DNA of 36,157 bases from a virus, in IMG/VR virus record IMGVR_UViG_3300031933_000243, positions 1 through 36,157 of that record; one strand, 5' to 3'. A program made the translations under genes and the position numbers. This document shows, piece by piece, positions 1 to 10,000 of this stretch (within the stretch, counting starts at the first letter, position 1; each line of letters begins with the position of its first letter). A model generated the notes under the pieces. That model did no database searches, was not told the DNA's origin, and was given only the letters and a program-made list of their open reading frames with translations.

Positions 1-20
1 CTTGGCTCTTGAATGAGAGT

Positions 21-46
21 AGGCCACCTTCGGGTGGCCTTTTTTT
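21..46 (+). terminator. Rho-independent terminator in left host flank
   Basis: A perfect 8-bp stem (AGGCCACC / GGTGGCCT) closed by a TTCG tetraloop is followed directly by a run of T. It faces rightward, so it should end a host transcript entering from the left of the window. It lies just outside the proposed prophage end, so the element would have inserted just downstream of a host gene's terminator. Confidence 0.85.
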
Positions 47-54
47 GCGTTGTG

Positions 55-96
55 TGTAGCGCGGCGCGATATTCGTAGCGGATCTGCGCGATAATT
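55..96 (+). repeat. Left transposon end: terminal TGTAGC plus two 22-bp-spaced repeats
   Basis: After the terminal TGTAGC, the octamer GCGCGATA occurs at 64-71 and again at 86-93, exactly 22 bp apart. That is the period of MuA end-binding sites. Read inward, GCGCGATAATT (86-96) resembles the right-end repeat GTGAGATAAAT in the inverted orientation expected for transposase sites. Binding is inferred; the period and sequence are directly visible. Confidence 0.55.
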
Positions 97-121
97 GGCT
101 GGAATAAATACTTACAAAATG

Positions 122-167
122 GGCAACTGAGTTTCAAATTCTCACCTCGAATTCAAGACTCAGTTGC
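122..167 (-). terminator. Stem-loop at the end of the late operon
   Basis: An 11-bp perfect inverted repeat (GGCAACTGAGT 122-132 / ACTCAGTTGCC 157-167) lies just past the stop codon of the last tail gene. The T-run on the leftward transcript is weak (ATTTTGT). It probably terminates the late transcript about 70 bp before the transposon end. The loop carries TTTCAAATTCTCA, which recurs near the other end. Confidence 0.6.
132..144. repeat. 13-bp repeat TTTCAAATTCTCA, left copy
   Basis: The 13 bases are identical, in the same orientation, to 36012-36024, about 130-145 bp inside the opposite end. It overlaps the terminator stem-loop. Its role is unknown; an accessory transposase or host-factor site is one possibility. 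The core TTCAAATT also occurs in the late-promoter element. Confidence 0.5.
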
Positions 168-174
168 CTTTCTA

Positions 175-2334
175 CTAAACGTCTACTCGCTCAAACTGGT
201 GCTGATGCTTCTGCATCGACTCCAACCCATCTCTGACGGACCACAGTTCAACAACCACCAGTCCGACATATTCGGTAGCCAATACGGTCGAGGTGCCGGT
301 AATGCCTGATTCGCTGGTCAGAAGGGTCTGGTTGTCGGCGCGTCGTAGCTGGACGACGTAGGTTGTACCGGGCTCCGGACCTGTCGATCCGAATAATGTA
401 TCGATGGCTTGATCGGCTTGGCCGAGACGGTCTCTGTGTGCCCAAGACACTGCCACGTCACCAGTAATGCTGGCTGGGTAGAACTGTCCACCTATCTGGA
501 ACTGCCCCGGTGGGTAGGGACGGCCCTGGCGGCCCTGCAGCTGCAGGCTGTCCACTGCAGCCAGACTGGGGTCCAGCTGACCTTCGCTAGTGTTGGTCAG
601 CAGCTTGGCCGCCATCGTGGTGTTCATTGAGTAGGCAACATCATCACTGACCGCATTGTCGCTATAGAACCAGATGCGTGATCCTGCCGCGTGCTGCTGA
701 GGAACGGTGTCGGCACAGGCGCGGGCGATGGTGCAAGTCCCGGTGGCAGGATTGAGTGCGTCGATACGGACCACTTCGTCATTGATCAGAGCTACGCTGC
801 CAACCTCGACAATATCCAGCCAGCTCGGTGAGCCGATCAGAATACTGGTGGCCTGCTTGTCGATCGCTAACGTCAGCAGCCCGCTGGGGCACCAGTCGCC
901 AGTCTTGCTGTCGATGAACTCACCGCTACCCCCAACACGGGTGGTCAGCGTGTAAGAGCGTGATTGATCGTTGGGGGCTACGGCAACCGATGCCAACCAG
1001 GCGGCGCTGGGGTCCACCAGAGCTAAGTTGGGCGGGTCCAGACGCGCAGCCAGATCCATGTAAGGCACCTCCAGCAGTCGCCGGTGAGTGATCGGTGCGG
1101 GCGTTCTATCCGGTGGCACCCATCCACTGGGCGGCACGGCAACATAACTGCTGCTGGGCAAGCCGAACACATCCTGCAGTGCGGTGATGGTGATACGACC
1201 ATCCAGTAAGGTGCCATCCTCGATCTTGCCTGCCCGCACCACCACCTGTTCAATCCCACGACGCAGAGACCTGATGCGGAACGGCTCACCGATATTGATA
1301 TCTCGTGCCCGGCGATCCAGCACCACTTTGAACCGCTTGAGGCCCGAGGTTTTGATGCGTAAATCACGTTCGGCCAAGCGCCCAGCGATTTCACCAGTCG
1401 GACATCCTGGATACTCAACCGTCTCGGTCGATCGGCCCCGGTAACGTGCCGCGACCGCCGCATTCACCGCTCGCACCGTTTTGCTCTCGCCGTTAATCGC
1501 ATCAACATAGCGCACGATCAGCTCGCTGGGGATCTCGTCAGCGGCGGTATTTTCATCCTCAAGCACTTCCAGCAGACCCGAGTCTTCATCGAACAGCGGC
1601 AACTGGTTAACGTCATAATCATCCCGCAACAGCCGAATACTAACCAACCCGGTGCGGCGATCATCGAAGATCTCGGCGCTTATATGGGCACAGATAGTGT
1701 CACTGAAGCTTTTGAACGAGTCAGAGCGCTTCCACTCTAGACACAGGCCCAACCCTTCGTTGTAACAGCGGTCAGCGGCTGCACGCCAGGCAGTATCATC
1801 CATCCAGGCACGGGGCCAGCCTCTGAAACGAGAGCCCGTACGCACCAGATACAGGATGTGGACCGGGTTCATCGCCTTGATCTCGCCATCCGCCAGCCAG
1901 ATGAACTGCTTTTCGGGGTACCAGGCACCTTCGCCGTCCCATAGGCGATTGCCACCCCGGCGCAGGATCTCCCATGCCTTGGGATACGGGTTCATGCTGG
2001 TGACCAGCCCGGAATAAAAGGCGGTTGTGATCCCTTTGAACGCGGGCACAACACCGCCCAGCATTTCGGCTAACTTGGGCAGCACACTCTGGTTTTCTTC
2101 ACCGAACATGACATCCAGAGTGCCATCGATACCGCCCTCACCACTGTCACCGCCAAACACCTTTGGAGCGTTCAGGTGGATTTGCTGATTATCGGTCACT
2201 GAGCCCCGCCAGATCCGTTTCTTGCTGGCCCGGATCTCCACAAGCTCATCAATCGGCATACCCAGCCCCATGTGAATGTCGAAGTAATAGCGGTAGCCAA
2301 CCGTGACCTTGCCACCTTTACTGCTACCGCCCAT
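175..2334 (-). CDS. Tail tip hub protein (J-like), B3/D3112 type
   Basis: This is the last and largest tail-tip gene of the late operon, about 719 residues, probably the central hub that carries host contact at the distal tail. The N-terminus (MGGSSKGGKVTVGYRYYF) is, from memory, typical of the tail hub proteins of D3112/B3-like siphophages. I chose the ATG at 2334 because a GGGGTGA ribosome site lies 4-6 bases upstream and it overlaps the preceding stop by 11 bp. The in-frame ATG at 2379 would overlap by 56 bp and has a poor ribosome site. No separate tail-fibre gene follows, so receptor binding may lie in this protein. Function is inferred from position and family resemblance. Confidence 0.75.
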   Translation of the reverse strand: MGGSSKGGKVTVGYRYYFDIHMGLGMPIDELVEIRASKKRIWRGSVTDNQQIHLNAPKVFGGDSGEGGIDGTLDVMFGEENQSVLPKLAEMLGGVVPAFKGITTAFYSGLVTSMNPYPKAWEILRRGGNRLWDGEGAWYPEKQFIWLADGEIKAMNPVHILYLVRTGSRFRGWPRAWMDDTAWRAAADRCYNEGLGLCLEWKRSDSFKSFSDTICAHISAEIFDDRRTGLVSIRLLRDDYDVNQLPLFDEDSGLLEVLEDENTAADEIPSELIVRYVDAINGESKTVRAVNAAVAARYRGRSTETVEYPGCPTGEIAGRLAERDLRIKTSGLKRFKVVLDRRARDINIGEPFRIRSLRRGIEQVVVRAGKIEDGTLLDGRITITALQDVFGLPSSSYVAVPPSGWVPPDRTPAPITHRRLLEVPYMDLAARLDPPNLALVDPSAAWLASVAVAPNDQSRSYTLTTRVGGSGEFIDSKTGDWCPSGLLTLAIDKQATSILIGSPSWLDIVEVGSVALINDEVVRIDALNPATGTCTIARACADTVPQQHAAGSRIWFYSDNAVSDDVAYSMNTTMAAKLLTNTSEGQLDPSLAAVDSLQLQGRQGRPYPPGQFQIGGQFYPASITGDVAVSWAHRDRLGQADQAIDTLFGSTGPEPGTTYVVQLRRADNQTLLTSESGITGTSTVLATEYVGLVVVELWSVRDGLESMQKHQHQFERVDV

Positions 2335-2539
2335 CCGTTTCACCCCGTACAAATTCGACCAGATAAACCGCCAAGGCATCGCCTGTCTTCAGTAGGACAT
2401 CCGCGTCAATGCCATTACGCACAAAGTCGAGCCAATCCAAGTCATGTCGCTTAAAGAAGGCCCGAGATTGTGAGTGACAGTAACCTTGACGGCCGTTCCA
2501 GGTTGGCACCCGATGGAGGTCATCAATCGTGATTATCAC
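2324..2539 (-). CDS. Small conserved tail-module protein, 71 aa
   Basis: A 71-residue protein starting at GTG (MIITIDDLHRVPTWNG). A GGAGGT ribosome site lies upstream, and the start overlaps the previous stop in a GTGA junction, so it is translationally coupled. It has aromatic and charged residues but no signal peptide or membrane span. Small proteins of this type sit between the DUF2163 gene and the hub gene in D3112-like tails. Its molecular role is unknown; assembly of the tail tip is the natural guess from context. Confidence 0.65.
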   Translation of the reverse strand: MIITIDDLHRVPTWNGRQGYCHSQSRAFFKRHDLDWLDFVRNGIDADVLLKTGDALAVYLVEFVRGETDGR

Positions 2540-2766
2540 TTTTTACCTCCTCCTGACTTAATCGGTCGGGTACGGTAATTGCCGACAGTTAGCACCATCC
2601 AGCCCTTTGTCCAAACTTGACCAAATACCGCTGACTGGGCCGTGCCTTCTTCTGCCTGGGGGAAACTGAAGTCTTCCAGTGCGGCAGGCTTGGGCTTTGC
2701 CGGTTTGGGTGCCAAGGCCACCATAATGGCGAACGAAGCTACCAGTGTGATGAGAACGGGCCACAT
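2536..2766 (-). CDS. Small membrane-anchored tail-module protein, 76 aa
   Basis: The N-terminus is one hydrophobic helix (residues about 2-17, MWPVLITLVASFAIMVAL). A proline-lysine stretch (APKPAKPKPAALEDF) and a soluble tail ending SGGGKK follow. The pattern of one membrane segment, PKP linker and an AEEG...VFGQVWTKGWMV core recalls a small protein found next to DUF2163 genes in B3/D3112-like phages. It starts 9 bp after the DUF2163 stop and overlaps the next gene by 3 bp. A membrane-associated assembly factor or tail-tip part is possible; the function is not established. Confidence 0.65.
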   Translation of the reverse strand: MWPVLITLVASFAIMVALAPKPAKPKPAALEDFSFPQAEEGTAQSAVFGQVWTKGWMVLTVGNYRTRPIKSGGGKK

Positions 2767-2775
2767 ACTTTCCTC

Positions 2776-3597
2776 CTACCAGACCTGGTCGCCATCGAAA
2801 GGACTTTCACCCTGCAAATGCGGGATACCCCTGAAGTTGGCGTCATTGTTGAATTTGTCGCGACAGGTTTGTGCCATGAAGTCACAGCCGGGATAGATCC
2901 GCACGGTAAGCCCAGAAGGCACCCCGGCCGTGCCGGCCATCAGGGATAACTGACTACCGATGTGGCGTTCGATGTGACGGCGTTCAAATTCACCATTGCC
3001 GATTGGCCACTCGATATAACCGGCGGTAAACCAACCATCGGGATAGGCCTCAAACGCGCCGCTGTAGATGGATTGACCATCCATCGACTGCACCAGAGTT
3101 TCCAGCCGGTGCGCCGACATATCCACGCGGCAGCGATGATCGCCCAACACGGCCGTGCAGGTGCGCATGTAGACATCTGTCAGGCCGGGCTCACCCATTT
3201 CGGACTCACGAGTCACACATTTGATGCGGCATCGGTCAAGCGCTGCCCACTGCACGGTATTGATACGGCCGCTCCAGCTGAGCCGGGCCTCATCATCGCC
3301 ATAGTGCATATCGAAGATCGACAGCCCTACCGGCTCACTGGGCGGAAAGGAGCGATACAGTTGGGCCACGCTGAGGTCGGCCGGGGCAGTGATAGTCAAC
3401 GTGTCCGAGCGAGTTTCGCCAGACAATTTCAAACCGCTGTCGCTGATGCCGCCGGATACCGCACGAAAGGTCTGCGTCTGCACGGTGACATCCCGCTCCG
3501 CTGTACAGTACAACCAACGAAACACGCCGCGGCTAAAGCTATACAGACGCACCGGCTGTCCCTGGTCCAGGGAGGATTCAAGCTGACTGAAGCTCAT
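2776..3597 (-). CDS. DUF2163 / BR0599-type tail tip protein
   Basis: The 273-residue protein begins MSFSQLESSLDQGQPVRLYSF and fits the DUF2163 family of siphophage and gene-transfer-agent tail-tip proteins. The C-terminal third carries the conserved cysteine-rich stretch (GCDFMAQTCRDKF, then NFRGIPH), which marks the BR0599-like C-terminal domain. It is thought to form part of the distal tail/baseplate hub. The start overlaps the end of the upstream gene by 20 bp, which implies coupled translation. Family assignment is from remembered motif pattern, so fairly sure; structural role is inferred from relatives. Confidence 0.8.
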   Translation of the reverse strand: MSFSQLESSLDQGQPVRLYSFSRGVFRWLYCTAERDVTVQTQTFRAVSGGISDSGLKLSGETRSDTLTITAPADLSVAQLYRSFPPSEPVGLSIFDMHYGDDEARLSWSGRINTVQWAALDRCRIKCVTRESEMGEPGLTDVYMRTCTAVLGDHRCRVDMSAHRLETLVQSMDGQSIYSGAFEAYPDGWFTAGYIEWPIGNGEFERRHIERHIGSQLSLMAGTAGVPSGLTVRIYPGCDFMAQTCRDKFNNDANFRGIPHLQGESPFDGDQVW

Positions 3598-5311
3598 CGT
3601 CGCGTACTCCTCTGAAAGTCAGGTTGGCCGAGGCCACCCCTTCCGAATCGGTCAAATGATGGATCTCGATGCTGTCCGACTGGCTGCGCGCCAACACCAA
3701 CCAACAGATACGATAAACGTCCTCGGGGGCAATCTGCACACCCAGCGGTTGATCGATGGAGAGACGCTCCAGGGTTGGGCTCAACTCGCTTGCGGTGGTG
3801 ATCTTTCGGTAAAAGATTTGCCCATTGCGTAACTGGATGCGGATGTGCTGCCGTCCCACGGCGTTGAGTGCAAAGCGGCTGTAACCGATATTCACCACAT
3901 CCAGCGACAGGCCCGTATCCACCACAATGGCTGTCAGAGTCAGATCATCTGCATGGGTAGGTACCCAGACAGGCCGTTGACGACCGTTGAGGGTATACAG
4001 CAAGGACCTGAACCGCGCCCGCTCGGCACGCCCTAGCTCCAGCCAACGCCATTTCATTACGGGCATTGGCTGCCTACCGATATCGGTCACCAGCGGCTTG
4101 GCGGTCCGGCTATCAAGTGTTGTGGTCAGGCGCTCCAGCGTATGGGTCAGATCCTTGGATTCATCCGGGCGCTCTTCCAGCACTGGCCAGCCACGGTATT
4201 GCGGCAGATCCTCAACACTCAACGCGGGCCAGTCGTTGGCTTCCTGAATCAGGAACTCCACTTCAGCCTTCATCGCCGTATCAGTGAGGCGACGAACATC
4301 CGGCTGACTGGTCAGCAATGCCGGCCGGGCGGGATACAAACGAGTACCGGCAGGCCAAGCTTGCTGAGTCTCGCGTTTGAGGTTTAACCCAGCAGCATCC
4401 AGCGTATCGATCTCAACCACTTCATAAGCGTCACCTTCCAGGCTTTGCAGCATGGCCAGTCCGCCCTCGTAAAAGTCGCGATGCTCGGTTTCGCACTCGA
4501 TACGCACCGCACCAATCGGAACGGGTACTGAAGTAATCTGGATATCCGGCCAGATCGGTAGTGCCCAGATACGATTGCCCCAGCCGAACAGCGCCATATC
4601 AAAGTGCTGACGTTGGGTGCCTTCTACCAGAACTGGGGCTGATAGTTGGCGGCGCGGGCTGGTCCGCAAAGCCCGGCGTTGTTCGGCCAGCGTTTCGGAG
4701 GCGAGGATATCGGTCAGCCACTCCAGCTGCTCGTTCACACCATCGCGCCAATTCGGGATAAATGACCAGGCGATAATACGACGCGCCGTCAAATGCAGCC
4801 CCGGCAGTTCGCCATGGCTGAACTGCCACACCAGCCCTATATCCAGTACCGGCGAGCCTTCTGTGGTCACCGCCAATTGATAGACCCGTTCCTGCAGCGG
4901 CTGGAACAATAGAGGCGGCTCGGGCTGATCGCGTAACTCCAGCCCCTCATCCAGCCCTATAATGGCCGTTAGCGTCTTGGGCTCCAGGTGCGCATTCCAT
5001 ACATAGACCGGCTGCGTCTGGGTTGACACGACATTGCCAAGATCCAACACTTGCGGCGCGACGTGAATGCGATAGTAGTAGTCATGCTGAAAGCAACGCA
5101 TGGCCTGGGCCGTGATGGCACGTCCATTGGCTTCTACCGGCCAGTGCTGAACAAGCCACGTCTGCTGTAACGCGATCGTATCGTTGGCGAATGGGCTGGG
5201 CGTAAACTGATTAACCCAGGTGAATTGCGCCAGATCCGTGGTCAGGTGAGTGTTAAACACCTGACCTTCGGCTGGCTGAAGGAGCTGTCCTGCCAGGGCG
5301 ACCATCGTCAT
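3578..5311 (-). CDS. Tail tip/assembly protein, D3112-like, 577 aa
   Basis: A 577-residue late protein between two minor tail proteins and the DUF2163 protein. The N-terminal VFNTHLTTDLAQF region and the central RRALRTSPRR stretch (about residue 213) recall the tail assembly proteins found at this position in D3112/B3-like phages. The start codon overlaps the stop of the previous gene as ATGA. No membrane segment or enzyme motif is visible; it is rich in Trp, Pro and beta-type sequence, which suits a structural tail-tip role. It could instead be a tail-tip scaffold or chaperone. Confidence 0.7.
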   Translation of the reverse strand: MTMVALAGQLLQPAEGQVFNTHLTTDLAQFTWVNQFTPSPFANDTIALQQTWLVQHWPVEANGRAITAQAMRCFQHDYYYRIHVAPQVLDLGNVVSTQTQPVYVWNAHLEPKTLTAIIGLDEGLELRDQPEPPLLFQPLQERVYQLAVTTEGSPVLDIGLVWQFSHGELPGLHLTARRIIAWSFIPNWRDGVNEQLEWLTDILASETLAEQRRALRTSPRRQLSAPVLVEGTQRQHFDMALFGWGNRIWALPIWPDIQITSVPVPIGAVRIECETEHRDFYEGGLAMLQSLEGDAYEVVEIDTLDAAGLNLKRETQQAWPAGTRLYPARPALLTSQPDVRRLTDTAMKAEVEFLIQEANDWPALSVEDLPQYRGWPVLEERPDESKDLTHTLERLTTTLDSRTAKPLVTDIGRQPMPVMKWRWLELGRAERARFRSLLYTLNGRQRPVWVPTHADDLTLTAIVVDTGLSLDVVNIGYSRFALNAVGRQHIRIQLRNGQIFYRKITTASELSPTLERLSIDQPLGVQIAPEDVYRICWLVLARSQSDSIEIHHLTDSEGVASANLTFRGVRDDELQSA

Positions 5312-6225
5312 GGCCCCTCATAACGAATGGCCCAGCCCAGAGTGCCGGTATGATTACCACGCCAGCTGAATCCATCGCGCCCAGTAATATTCTTGCGATA
5401 CCAAGGAAAAATCTTCCAGCGATCACTGCCAATAGTGATGACTTGGCCAGGAGTGTAATGATCCAGCCGGGTGTAACGAGCATGGTCAAGGTCAGCAATT
5501 AGACTGATGCGGTTTTCAAAGCGGGCTTTGTAAGCACGTATCGGTAGTAGTATGGCCTCGCTATTCCAGTCATTCGGGAGAATGTTTACTAGCGGTTTGA
5601 GGGCATCGACACCAATATTAGAACAATTGTAAGTGGTGCCCCACCACCAACCATGAGTATCCAGGTCGCTATATACCAATGACTCAGTTGCATGGCCTGC
5701 TGCAGTACCACCCCCAGACCTCCAAAACAAAGCAGGACAGAAAACATTGGTGCTATAAGATGATCCACCACCAGCAGGCGATATAGAAATTCCGTAGCTA
5801 TATCCAGTTGCAGCTTTGTTACCTGATGCACCCAGCCACATGCCAGATCCTGGCAAATTATCGACGGTAGATTGGCCAAATGCACACCACTGATAGACAT
5901 CCACGTTGTAGTTGATAATGCAGTACACCTCGGCTTCGAATACAAAAAGTTCGTATCCAACCGGCCAGTCCAATGCTGGCAAGGGTGTGCCGGAATATCC
6001 TGTAAACGGCCCCATCTGCACCACATGGGGCGCATCTCCCGTTGTCAGCCCAGTGCGGCCCAGCAGTCGCAGATATTCGCCACTCAACTGCAGCCGCACA
6101 AACATGGTGTCCTTGTGTAACACCTCTTCACCAGCATTCCAGGTCCATCCCTCCGATGTACAGGCCGCAACAAGGGCAGATCGAACGGCGGTCATATCGT
6201 TAGCCGTGCCAGAGTAATAAGCCAT
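5308..6225 (-). CDS. Minor tail protein, variable middle, 305 aa
   Basis: I start this at ATG 6225 because it forms a TGATG junction with the upstream stop; the longer frame to 6273 would overlap 49 bp. The C-terminus (GTLGWAIRYEGP) is, from memory, conserved in D3112-like minor tail proteins. The first 60 residues resemble in layout those of the next gene upstream (a helix ending in SEGWTWN or ANSWQVL, then a strand-rich part), so the two may be distant paralogues. The middle third, about 5580-5880, is visibly richer in A/T and in Gly, Ser, Trp and Cys than its neighbours, suggesting a fast-changing or exchanged surface domain. Function beyond tail tip is unknown. Confidence 0.7.
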   Translation of the reverse strand: MAYYSGTANDMTAVRSALVAACTSEGWTWNAGEEVLHKDTMFVRLQLSGEYLRLLGRTGLTTGDAPHVVQMGPFTGYSGTPLPALDWPVGYELFVFEAEVYCIINYNVDVYQWCAFGQSTVDNLPGSGMWLGASGNKAATGYSYGISISPAGGGSSYSTNVFCPALFWRSGGGTAAGHATESLVYSDLDTHGWWWGTTYNCSNIGVDALKPLVNILPNDWNSEAILLPIRAYKARFENRISLIADLDHARYTRLDHYTPGQVITIGSDRWKIFPWYRKNITGRDGFSWRGNHTGTLGWAIRYEGP

Positions 6226-7082
6226 CAGGTATCCATCCTCAGTGCGTAGTAATCGGTATGTCCGGTGCGCCATACGTCCTGCACCACAACGAAGGTCTCG
6301 CCGTTAATAATCAGGGTGTTCTCAACAGCGTTATCGAAGCCGGTGATATAGAACACGCCCTCCAGAGTGCCCCAGATATTGGCGCTGTTGTCATGCAGCT
6401 CGATGGGCAGCAGGTGATAGATACCGCCGGTATCACGCAGGTTTGTTTTGGTACTGGAGATGGCATTACCGGCAATGAGGTCGTTACCCCAGGGATAACA
6501 GTGCGGCTGCATCCAGCCATCATTGGTGCGCAATTTCATATTGGCCCGGTTGCCCTTGAAATACCCGGCATGCACCGTTTCGCTGAAACGGGTAGCAGCG
6601 GCACCGGTCAGCATGCCGCCACACACCAGCGGATAGGGATACTGGCTCGGGCGCGCATAAGGCAGACATTTGCCGACATAGGCCGACTCATATACCGGAG
6701 TGCCAACCTTCATCATCAGGGCAATCCGCTGGGGTGTCAGCGTCAGCCAGTAGTCCACACGCTGGTTATGGCTGGGCACACCTGACAGCGCAGCGCCCGG
6801 CTGATGGTCGAAGTCATTCCCCGGTACGTAGCCGGTAAAGCCACCCGCCACCAGGTTGTAATAGTCGGCGTCGACATTGTGATAGGTACGGAAACCCACG
6901 AAAATTTCTTCGGTGCCACTGTACCCCACACCTTTCAGAATCAGCTCCCGGTTTTCCAGCGTGGTGTCATAGCGCAACACCTGCCAGCTGTTGGCGGCGG
7001 CAAAATCACGGATCACCTGCAGCATGTTGTAATGCGCCAGCTGACCGTTGCTGTTATCAACAAATCCGATGGTATGTGGCAT
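6225..7082 (-). CDS. Minor tail protein, D3112-like, 285 aa
   Basis: The 285-residue protein carries the segment VYESAYVGKCLPYARPSQYPYP (written in parts: VYESAYVGK at about 127, PYARPSQYPYP at about 138). I recall this as characteristic of the protein next to the tape measure in D3112/B3-like phages. It starts in a TAATG junction with the tape-measure stop, so it is co-translated. Strand-rich, with no membrane segment or catalytic motif. Likely part of the tail tip assembled on the tape measure (distal tail). Confidence 0.75.
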   Translation of the reverse strand: MPHTIGFVDNSNGQLAHYNMLQVIRDFAAANSWQVLRYDTTLENRELILKGVGYSGTEEIFVGFRTYHNVDADYYNLVAGGFTGYVPGNDFDHQPGAALSGVPSHNQRVDYWLTLTPQRIALMMKVGTPVYESAYVGKCLPYARPSQYPYPLVCGGMLTGAAATRFSETVHAGYFKGNRANMKLRTNDGWMQPHCYPWGNDLIAGNAISSTKTNLRDTGGIYHLLPIELHDNSANIWGTLEGVFYITGFDNAVENTLIINGETFVVVQDVWRTGHTDYYALRMDT

Positions 7083-10000
7083 TAATCCATCCCCAGTATC
7101 TGCCGCACGGTGGCGGCGTTATCTTGTAGTTCGACATAGAAGCGTTCACGACCGGCGCGGCCCCAGGTACGGTTCAGCACGAACTCATCAGGCATACCGA
7201 CGAACACATCCACGTTGTTCTTCAAGGTGCTGCCGATACCGGCCGGTTGTGCCAAGGGCGCATTGGCTGAAACAGCACCGCCATCGGCATAACCCTGGAA
7301 GCGTTGCAGTGCGGCCATGCCATCGCGGCGGAATGCCTCCATAAAGGCCATGGCGCCGGGTTCACGCATGCGTTCTTGTGGCTGGACGTACTCGCCGGCA
7401 TGCACGATGCCTGCGACGTCGTACTTGGCACCGGGACCGGTATAGCCGCCATCGGCAAAGGCGTTACTGGCCAAACCGGAGGTGAGCGCCATGGTGGAAA
7501 CAATGGCCGAGTTGGCACTGGTGGCGTTGGCACCGGATGTTGCCAAAGACGCCAGTGCTGCCGCCGGTGACCAGGCACTGGATACGGCACCAGCCGCCGC
7601 GACCTGCTGCGCCACGGTGGAGGTCAGCGACGCACTGGCCAGGGCGCGGTTAACCAGGTACTGAATCCCCAGCTTGATCAGCGCTCGCAGGATGTCCACG
7701 GCCACGGTTTTGGCGACGTTGTGCAGGATGTCCTTCAGATTTTCGCCCTCGACTACGGCCCGTGCCAGGCCATCCGCCAAACCATCTGCCCAAGTTGAAG
7801 CCGCACTGCCGAGGATGTCTGCCAGCGAAGACTGAACGGTGGTGAAGTCATCCAGCACCTGGCCGAGCGCCTCCACCCACAACGTGGTTTCGTCACCAAA
7901 CCCCAGCGTATTCAGCAACTCGGCTGATTCCACGTTCAGACGGGCGATCTGGTTATTGTAGTACTCGGCGGTCAGGGCACCGGCCTCAAAGGCGGAATTG
8001 AGGGCATACAGGCGACCCGCCAGACTCAGCAGCGCACCGTCGGTTTCTTCCCACAGGCGGCGCAGCTCGCCGGCGAACTTTTCAAAGAAATCCATCCAGG
8101 GGTCGAACCCCGGCATGCTCTCGATAATCGCCTGAATGCTCTCACGCTGCTGGTAAGCTTCAGCGTCGGACTGATTACGTTCCAGGGCAGCACGTAGCCT
8201 TGTCGCTTCCGCTTCATCCTTGCGCAGATCAATGCCTTCACGCAGCAACTGGTTGGTCAGCTGGATCATCTTCGCCTCGATCTCGCGCTCCTTCTGAGGC
8301 AGCTTGAGCAGGCGGGCCTGCTCTTCGATCTGGCGGTTGATCTGACGCATGGGGTCGATCTGGTTGAGGTAGCTCTCGCGGGTTTTGGTCAGCTCCCGGT
8401 TGTACTGCTCCTGCGTGATAACACCCCGTGACAGGAGTCGATCCGCCGCCTGACGGGCCGCGTTGTAACGGGTCTGCACGCCGATGGTGGCGGTGTAAAT
8501 ACGGTCCATCTCGGACTGCACCTGGTTGGCCTGCTGGATCAGCGCAATCTTCTGCTGCAAGGCAGCGGCTTCCTGCTGGCTCAGAGTGATCTTGTTGCCC
8601 AGCAGTTGCTCTTCGATGCGGTCAAACTGGATCTGGGCTTCGCGCTCGGGTTTGAGCATGTACAGACGCGACAGCTGGTTATCCAGCTCGGTGTTGACCT
8701 TGGCCAAGCGATCAGCGCGGCTGAGGTCATCCTCACTGGTACCGCGTGACTCACGCAGGGCATCGTTGGCGGTGGCCAAGGCCAGGATGTTCTGGGCCAG
8801 CTCTGAGTTGACATCGATCTGGTTCTTGCGCAGGAACGCGAGGGCTTGTTCTCGGCCACTTAAATCCTGCAACCCATCAAATTGACGCTGAAGCGCGTCC
8901 AGGTATTGCTCGGCCGCTTTCAAGGCTTCAGCGGATGGGCCAGTGGCGGCCAAGCTTTTCGCTACTTCACCTGTACCTTCCAGCGCACCCTTGAGCTGAT
9001 TCAGCTTGCTTGTGAATTCGGCGGCTGTTCGGCCTTCTTCGTTCAGGCTTACCATCAGCGCCAGCATCTGCTCTTTTGTCTGCTCGGATAGATCACCTGA
9101 GTTCTGAACGGCTTCACCCAGCTGATCAAAATCAACCTGCATACCCTGTGAGGCTTGTGCCGCAGCTTGGCGTACTTCTAGCAACAGTGCTTTGGTTTCG
9201 GCAGACCAACCAGCCGCCTGAATCGCACGACCTGATGTTCCCAGCCATCCACCGGTATCACCCTCGGGAGTTGCCAACCCAGCCAGCTCCTGGGCCGCGC
9301 TTGTACGTTTATCCTGAATCTTCTCAATGCCAGTCGCCATATCTTTCAGCGCCTGGTTTTGCTCCAGTTTGGAAATCTTTTCCAGTTTGGCGAGCGTTTT
9401 ATCCAACGGTGCCTGAAGGTCTTCCAGTGCCCGGTCTACACGCTCGGTAGCCGCTTCGGCATCAGCACCGAAATCGATAAAAGACACAGCCAGCAAGCCA
9501 ACCGCCGCCACAACACCGGCAGGGCCACCCAATGCAGCAGCAACGCCTGCACCGGCCACCTTCAACCGGTTGAGCGTAGTCAGGAACAGGCTATTGGCAA
9601 CGCGTGCCTGAGTGGCTGCGGCTGTGCTGGCATGAGTCGCCTGCGTCAAAGTAGCAGTTGCAGCGGCTGCCTGTCCGGCAGCAGCGGAGCGCGCCTTCAA
9701 GGCCGCGTCCAGTCGTGCCTGGGCCGCAGTATGCGCATTGGCTGCTTGTGTGGCTTTTGCTTCGAGAGCGGCTTGAGTCCCCAAACCTCGGGCCGCTTGC
9801 GCCTGCGCAGCAGTACGTTTGGCTTCAGCTGCTGTAGCACGCACCTCAGCCTGTGCACTGATAACAGCGGCTTTGGATTTTTCCAACTCAGCGACTGCAG
9901 CACGATTAGCCGATACGGCTACGCCTTCAAGCACTTTGGCATGGTCCGCAACGGCCAGAGTGTTGGCACGCGTCTTGGCGATATTATCCAGTGTAGATTC

